Source: Bacteroidetes bacterium GWF2_29_10
GTDB taxonomy: Bacteria > Bacteroidota > Bacteroidia > Bacteroidales > GWE2-29-8
NCBI GenBank assembly: GCA_001768555.1
Contig: MEOD01000025.1
Span: forward strand, 1 to 32,148
Direction: 5' to 3'
DNA length: 32,148 nt
Below are positions 29,503-32,148 of the stretch, in pieces (position 1 is the first letter of the stretch; each line of letters starts with the position of its first letter). The notes beneath the pieces were generated by a model. The model was not told the DNA's origin. It ran no database searches and worked only from the letters and a program-made list of their open reading frames with translations. A program made the position numbers and the translations under genes.

Positions 29503-30936
29503 TTAAAATTGGAAATAAATAAACTGTCCTCCATCAAAAACACCAAACATCAAAATAAATAGAATAAGCGATACATAAGCAAATAGTCTTACTACTTCCA
29601 ATTTATTATTAAAAATTGTAAACTTATCATCAAAAAACTCATGTTTTATTTCAATTGCAATCAATAGACATATCGCAAAAAAAGCATATATTGGAGCCGT
29701 TATATCGGGCCCATTTGGAAGAAATACTTTTCCCGATGGAGAAAATATTTTTTTTATAATATCAAAAGCTTCTGTTGTAGTATTAGCCCGAAAAAAAACC
29801 CATGTAATACAAACCAAAACAAATGTCGTAACTATCGATGTAAACTTATTGAAAGCACTATCCTTATTTAAAATGTTTAATTTCTCGAAAAACCTATTTT
29901 TAAATATTCCCAAGATAAGATAAAAACCATTTAATCCACCCCATATTACAAAAGTCCAACTTGCTCCGTGCCAGAAACCACTAACAACAAATGTTATAAA
30001 AAGATTAAAATATCTTTTAAATGAAGAAACTCTATTCCCTCCCAAAGAAATATATAAATAATCTCTAAACCATGTAGATAAAGAAATATGCCATCTTTTC
30101 CAAAATTCAGAAATAGTTTTTGACATATATGGCCTATCAAAGTTTTGCATTAGCTTAAAACCCATAACTCGAGCACTACCTATTGCTATATTTGAATATC
30201 CTGCAAAATCACAATAAATCTGAAAAGCAAAAAATAACGTAGCAACAATAAAAGTTGATCCATTGTGATTATCGGAATTATTATAAACTGCATTTACATA
30301 AATCGAAGCCCTGTCTGCAACTACAAGCTTCATAAAAAAACCCCAAAGCATTTGTTTTAAACCAATTGAAACATCATCAAAATTAAATTTATGAACATTA
30401 TGAAACTGATGTAAAAGATTTTGAGGCCTTTCTATTGGACCCGCAACTAATTGAGGATAAAACATAACATAAAGAGAAAAAATGCCAAAGTTTTTTTCTG
30501 CTTTCTGCTTACCTCTATATACTTCTATAACATAGCTTAAGCTTTGAAAAGTATGAAAAGATAAGCCTATAGGTAAAATTAATTGCAGGGCTGAAATGGA
30601 ATAATTCCATCCAATCATGTTTGCAATATCATTAACATTTGTTATAAAAAAATTAAAATATTTAAAAATAATCAACACAAGACTTGTACTTATTATACTC
30701 AAGGTAAGAAATAATTTCTTTTTACGAGGATTAACTGTTTTCTCTATCCAAATACCCGAAATATAATCAATTGTAATAGTTATACCTAAAATAAAAATAT
30801 AATACCATATAAAAAACATGTAAAATGTGCAACTTGCAGCAAGAAGCATTAGCCAACGAAATTTATGAGGTAATACAAAAAATAGAAAAGTTACTATTGG
30901 AAAAAATAATAAAAAATCAAATGAATTAAACAACAT
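29503..30936 (-). CDS. MBOAT family O-acyltransferase (AlgI/DltB-like)
   Basis: 'FYPQLVAGPIERPQNLLHQF', 'FWKRWHISLSTWFRDYLYISLGGNR', 'FVVSGFWHGASWTFVIWGGLNGFYLI'. Confidence 0.95.
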   Translation of the reverse strand: MLFNSFDFLLFFPIVTFLFFVLPHKFRWLMLLAASCTFYMFFIWYYIFILGITITIDYISGIWIEKTVNPRKKKLFLTLSIISTSLVLIIFKYFNFFITNVNDIANMIGWNYSISALQLILPIGLSFHTFQSLSYVIEVYRGKQKAEKNFGIFSLYVMFYPQLVAGPIERPQNLLHQFHNVHKFNFDDVSIGLKQMLWGFFMKLVVADRASIYVNAVYNNSDNHNGSTFIVATLFFAFQIYCDFAGYSNIAIGSARVMGFKLMQNFDRPYMSKTISEFWKRWHISLSTWFRDYLYISLGGNRVSSFKRYFNLFITFVVSGFWHGASWTFVIWGGLNGFYLILGIFKNRFFEKLNILNKDSAFNKFTSIVTTFVLVCITWVFFRANTTTEAFDIIKKIFSPSGKVFLPNGPDITAPIYAFFAICLLIAIEIKHEFFDDKFTIFNNKLEVVRLFAYVSLILFILMFGVFDGGQFIYFQF

Positions 30937-31185
30937 AAGACAAGCCTATTTAGTTAATATTTTCGCAAAAATAAAAATATTTTTTTATAAAAGAATCCTA
31001 ATTTAAAATAAATTTAATTTATAAACAGCTACTACATCATTTTAATTTTATAAATTTGGTTATTTTTATATTTATTCAATTTTAGAAATTTGTGCTTAGA
31101 ATGTTTCTATAAAAGTTGTAAATTGTAATTATATAAAGCTCTATAAGAACAATTCTTCAAGAAAAAAATATTATTTCAAAACAAA

Positions 31186-31270
31186 ATGAGAATATTGTAA
31201 AAGCACAATTTAACAAATTTGTTATTAAATTTCAATATTTTTTTATATTTTGCTATTGATTAATCAAAAT
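31186..31270 (+). repeat. Copy B of the dispersed ~85 bp repeat
   Basis: The 3' 62 nt match copy C at 52 of 62 positions (atttaacaaatttgttattaaatttcaatattttt..attttgctattgattaatcaaaa); the 5' part shares atgaga...ttg. Confidence 0.75.
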
Positions 31271-31493
31271 TTAATCAATTTATTAATGATTATTGCTATG
31301 TGTGCATACTATTTTGGGTGGTATTTCTGAATCCATGCTACAAATATGTAAAATGATTGAATATAAAAAGTTGTTTGATAGTTATTTAAATTTATTATTT
31401 TTAATTTTTTGCATTACAACGATTTTAATTATAACAACTTGATATATTCATATTTTTTTGTAATAAATTATTAATATTGACAATCAATTACTT

Positions 31494-31536
31494 AGCTATT
31501 TAGATAGCTTTTGAGTACATTACAAGATACTCAAAA
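31494..31536. other. Two adjacent hairpins in the noncoding zone
   Basis: AGCTAT-TTAG-ATAGCT (31494-31509), then TTTTGAGTA (31509-31517) / TACTCAAAA (31528-31536). Confidence 0.6.
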
Positions 31537-31604
31537 AGTTGTATGAGATTGATTTTCATTTAATTGTGCAAACAACTGATTATTAGCATAAAAATTCTAT
31601 TACT

Positions 31605-31671
31605 GTACATGAAAGGTACATGAAAGGTACATGAAAGGTACATGAAAGGTACTATAAAGGTACTATATAAG
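31605..31671 (+). repeat. 11-bp tandem array 1 (6 units)
   Basis: Four perfect GTACATGAAAG units (31605-31648), then GTACTATAAAG and GTACTATATAAG. Confidence 0.95.
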
Positions 31672-31676
31672 GTGTA

Positions 31677-31703
31677 TCGTCCTAAAATAGGTTTACACAA
31701 AAA
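31677..31703 (-). repeat. Half copy (single arm) of the inverted-repeat element
   Basis: TCGTCCTAAAATAGGTTTACACAAAAA is a 27-nt exact reverse-complement match to 9746-9772; no partner arm found nearby. Confidence 0.85.
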
Positions 31704-31799
31704 ATAGTCTTAGACAGGCATGTGTTATGTTTTGCTATATTTATATATTATACTTATTGTCAGTGTTTTAATAAGCGAGGTAGGGTTATGGTAACTTTA

Positions 31800-31832
31800 G
31801 GGTGAAGTAAGGGTGAAGTAAAGGCGAAGTAA
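31800..31832 (+). repeat. 11-bp tandem array 2 (3 units)
   Basis: GGGTGAAGTAA, GGGTGAAGTAA, AGGCGAAGTAA. Confidence 0.85.
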
Positions 31833-31960
31833 TAGCATGTAACGCAATGAAAATTAGCAAGTTAAATGTTTTTTTTGTAATTGATTGATTTATAGTGTTT
31901 TGATAATTAGTGATGGTGTGGAGAAATCTTTAATTTTATTTTGTTATAAAATATGCTTAT

Positions 31961-31969
31961 TTATCCACA
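31961..31969 (+). promoter_or_regulatory. DnaA-box consensus match
   Basis: TTATCCACA, perfect 9/9. Near-matches (8/9) on the opposite strand at 31301-31309 (TGTGCATAC) and 31917-31925 (TGTGGAGAA). Confidence 0.45.
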
Positions 31970-32063
31970 TTTACTAGATGAAATACGATCTTTTATCTTT
32001 TTGATAATGCCAACCTAGCAAATTCTAATTAGTGGAGTCGTTTCTATATCATTAATATATAAA

Positions 32064-32148
32064 ATGAGACCGTTGCAATAATCTTGATTTAATAATTTCG
32101 TTATTAAATCTCAATAATTTTTTAGATTTTGTTAATGATTTGTCAAAA
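32064..32148 (+). repeat. Copy C of the dispersed ~85 bp repeat (reaches the window end)
   Basis: Matches copy A (inverted) 47/53 and copy B (direct) 52/62 over the 3' part. Confidence 0.85.

Noticed and set aside
31605-31671. Possible CRISPR array
   Set aside because: Units are 11 bp with no unique spacers, and no cas genes are visible.

Overview
AT-rich Bacteroidetes-type chromosomal window (TTG-N19/20-TAnnTTTG promoters, few Shine-Dalgarno sites, typical Bacteroidetes families). Most of it is ordinary: porins, YceI-like proteins and an Rrf2 regulator; hemB; mutA/mutB; an acyltransferase; priA; MscS; rimO-ftsY-DUF4295-rpmG; a glycosyltransferase; a PocR-type hybrid kinase; an SGNH/MBOAT pair. 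Two areas stand out. (1) A six-gene arsR/arsE-like/arsF/arsF/arsG/permease cassette (6305-9634), probably for organo- or nitro-arsenicals. It is bracketed by two same-orientation copies of a ~61-63 bp inverted-repeat element, and an ArsR operator appears to enclose the -7 promoter box. (2) A ~1.2 kb gene-free zone at the right end (30937-32148). It holds two direct copies of an ~85 bp repeat (a third, inverted copy sits at the left edge of the window), two separate 11-bp-period tandem arrays, a half copy of the cassette-flanking element, adjacent hairpins, and a perfect DnaA box (TTATCCACA). I cannot assign a function to this zone. A replication/partition control region or an element boundary are the hypotheses to test. 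All calls are from reading the sequence only; no database search was run.
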